Shown piece by piece: positions 41,131-42,449 of a stretch of DNA of 42,449 nt. The notes below the pieces were generated by a model. That model was not told the DNA's origin. It saw only the letters and a list, made by a program, of their open reading frames with translations, and did not search any database. The translations under genes and the position numbers were made by a program. Position 1 is the stretch's first letter. Each line of letters opens with the position of its first letter. This DNA is from Acidobacteriota bacterium (GTDB lineage Bacteria; Acidobacteriota; Vicinamibacteria; Vicinamibacterales; UBA2999), in contig JAKFXY010000064.1 of assembly GCA_021731165.1 (NCBI GenBank), forward strand, positions 1 through 42,449, read 5' to 3'.

Positions 41131-41669
41131 ATCTTCTCCACCTGCAAGAAATCCAATTCCACCGGTGTCGCGCGGCCGAAGATCGTCACCATGACCTTCA
41201 GCGTGTTCTTGTCGAGGTTCACCTCGTCCACCGTCCCGTTGAAGCTGGCGAACGGCCCCTCGTTGATTCGAACCTGGTCGCCCTTGTCGAAGGTGTACTT
41301 CGGCTTCGGCTTCTCCGCCGCGGCCTTCACCTGGTCGAGGATGTGGTCAACCTCCTCCTTGCTGAGCGGCGTCGGCCTGCTGCCCGCACCAACAAAACCG
41401 GTGACCTTCGGCGTGTTCTTCACCACGTGCCATCCATGGTCGGACATGTTCATCTCGACCAGGATGTACCCTGGGAAGAACCGGCGCGCGCTCTTCACCT
41501 CACGCCCGCCGCGTTTCTCGACGATGTCCTCGGTCGGGATCAGCACCTCGCCAATCTCGGCCTGTAGTCCGTATGCCTGCACGCGCTGCAGCAGCGAGTC
41601 CTTCACCTTGTTCTCGAAGCCCGAGTAGGTGTGGACGATATACCAGCTCTTCGTCGCTACTTCCGTCAT
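41127..41669 (-). CDS. nusG: Transcription elongation/antitermination factor NusG
   Basis: NusG binds RNA polymerase and links it to Rho or to ribosomes. The NGN domain starts [20 protein letters not shown] and continues to [19 protein letters not shown]; the KOW domain (about 125-180) has [20 protein letters not shown]. 180 residues, standard length. The ATG overlaps the secE stop codon (ATGA), the conserved secE-nusG coupling. Confidence 0.98.
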   Translation of the reverse strand: MTEVATKSWYIVHTYSGFENKVKDSLLQRVQAYGLQAEIGEVLIPTEDIVEKRGGREVKSARRFFPGYILVEMNMSDHGWHVVKNTPKVTGFVGAGSRPTPLSKEEVDHILDQVKAAAEKPKPKYTFDKGDQVRINEGPFASFNGTVDEVNLDKNTLKVMVTIFGRATPVELDFLQVEKI

Positions 41670-41929
41670 GCCCCACCAAACTGCCGAAGAACCCAGTTCA
41701 CCAAGCGATCGAGGCCCAGATCCAGCAACCAGAGGTAGATCCCGAAGAACGCCGAGGTCAGGATCACGACGACGGTCGTGGCGTAGACCTCCTTACGGGA
41801 GGGCCACGTCACGCGGCGCATCTCGCTGTGCACTTCGGTCAGGAAGCCACGCGCGTTACTCCACCATCCGCGGGGGCCACCTTCGCTGCTGCGAACCGGC
41901 GCCGGCTTGACTTGCTCTAGGGTGCTCAT
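41666..41929 (-). CDS. secE: Preprotein translocase subunit SecE
   Basis: SecE clamps SecY in the inner membrane. The 87-residue protein has the amphipathic [20 protein letters not shown] motif followed by a single membrane segment (about 49-70). The ATG at 41929 ([11 protein letters not shown]) is preferred; an upstream frame to 41977 runs into the tRNA gene spacer. No clear Shine-Dalgarno sequence precedes it. The stop overlaps the nusG start by four bases. Confidence 0.95.
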   Translation of the reverse strand: MSTLEQVKPAPVRSSEGGPRGWWSNARGFLTEVHSEMRRVTWPSRKEVYATTVVVILTSAFFGIYLWLLDLGLDRLVNWVLRQFGGA

Positions 41930-41991
41930 AACGATCTGTGACTCTGTCCCGCTCGCCGTGTACTGCTCACCGGCCATGCCGGCAATCGTGT

Positions 41992-42067
41992 TGGCAGGTC
42001 AGGAGGGACTCGAACCCCCAGCCCCCGGTTTTGGAGACCGGTGCTCTACCAATTGAGCTACTGACCT
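41992..42067 (-). tRNA. tRNA-Trp (CCA anticodon)
   Basis: The minus strand folds into a full cloverleaf: acceptor AGGTCAG/CTGACCT, D-arm GCTCAATTGGTAGAGC, anticodon arm CCGGT-CTCCAAA-ACCGG with CCA anticodon, and T-arm with TTCGAGT. The discriminator base is G and the 3' CCA is encoded (41994-41992). Position between rpmG and secE is the common arrangement of this operon. Confidence 0.97.
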
Positions 42068-42102
42068 ACAAAACCAGTGGCGGACCCGGCGATCCGCCGC
42101 CG

Positions 42103-42252
42103 CTACTTCGTTTCCTTGTGCGCCGTGTGCTTCCGGCAAAAGCGGCAGAACTTGCTGAGCTCCAGCCGCTCGGTCGTCTTCTTCTTGTTCTTCGTCGTGC
42201 TGTAGTTGCGGCGCTTACAGTCGCCACACGCCAGATGAATAATGTCTCTCAT
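42103..42252 (-). CDS. rpmG: Ribosomal protein bL33, zinc-binding form
   Basis: This 49-residue gene encodes [20 protein letters not shown], a Lys-rich stretch and [16 protein letters not shown]. The two CxxC pairs (Cys9/12 and Cys36/39) show the zinc-ribbon (C+) version of L33. It lies between tuf and the tRNA-Trp gene, as usual. Confidence 0.96.
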   Translation of the reverse strand: MRDIIHLACGDCKRRNYSTTKNKKKTTERLELSKFCRFCRKHTAHKETK

Positions 42253-42297
42253 AACGCTTTCCCGGGTGGTGAATGGTGGATGGCGACCACCAAACGG

Positions 42298-42449
42298 CTA
42301 TTCGATGATCTCGCTGATGGTGCCGGCGCCGACGGTGCGGCCGCCTTCGCGAATGGCGAACCGGGCGCCCTTCTCCAGCGCCACCGGCGTGATCAACTCC
42401 CCGGTGATCGCCGTGTTGTCCCCCGGCATCACCATCTCCACCCCCTCGG
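42298..42449 (-). CDS. tuf: Elongation factor Tu, C-terminal end only
   Basis: The last 49 residues and the TAG are inside the window; the rest lies beyond the right edge. They read [20 protein letters not shown], then [20 protein letters not shown] and AGTISEIIE. This is the third beta-barrel domain of EF-Tu, with the near-invariant [14 protein letters not shown]. It is the first gene of the visible translation/transcription block. Confidence 0.97.
   Translation of the reverse strand, partial: EGVEMVMPGDNTAITGELITPVALEKGARFAIREGGRTVGAGTISEIIE

Noticed and set aside
39952-41628. Plus-strand frame of 558 codons opposite rplA, rplK and nusG
   Set aside because: It crosses three certain genes and two repeats and has no start signal or domain.

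Overview
The window is about 42 kb of GC-rich bacterial chromosome. The gene content points to Acidobacteriota, most likely the Vicinamibacteria side. The pointers are several secreted proteins with a DLSG(D/E)W-type start, a stand-alone PD40 propeller, PEGA and DUF4159 proteins, a CotH/VTC pair and many short palindromic intergenic repeats. The assignment is an inference from gene content, not from a search.

Positions 1-8295 hold mostly exported proteins: a TIG/IPT-like protein cut by the window edge, three members of one secreted family, a secreted metallo-beta-lactamase-fold hydrolase, an exported VOC protein paired with a transmembrane anchor protein, and a BNR-repeat lipoprotein coupled to a DUF4159 protein. 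Positions 8325-16977 hold a malonyl-CoA-synthetase-like enzyme divergent from the thiol peroxidase Bcp, a DCC-family protein, a PEGA protein, a full-length single-chain pyruvate carboxylase, a secreted beta-helix protein and a small repeat protein.

Positions 17001-24740 form a reductive pyrimidine catabolism locus. On the minus strand mmsA, an N-carbamoyl-beta-alanine amidohydrolase and dihydropyrimidinase overlap by 1-4 bases and are followed by a class III aminotransferase. Divergently, preA and an NCS1 nucleobase transporter lie on the plus strand. Together they can import a pyrimidine, reduce it, open the ring, release beta-alanine, transaminate it to malonate semialdehyde and oxidise that to acetyl-CoA. 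PreA lacks the C-terminal Fe-S domain and no preT lies nearby.

Positions 24772-29815 hold an overlapping VTC-CotH pair, a PD40 propeller protein, an S1/P1 nuclease followed by a frameshifted DUF2306-like gene, and a small conserved hypothetical. From 30060 to the right edge, all on the minus strand, lies the classical tuf-rpmG-tRNA(Trp)-secE-nusG-rplK-rplA-rplJ-rplL-rpoB-rpoC block, ending in a UUCG-loop terminator. Two unusual things stand out here. RpoB carries an N-terminal insertion with eight cysteines in two zinc-ribbon-like units, the first of which has the same cysteine spacing as the RpoC N-terminal zinc finger. Two families of palindromic repeats sit between these essential genes, and several of them supply the stop codon of the gene they follow.
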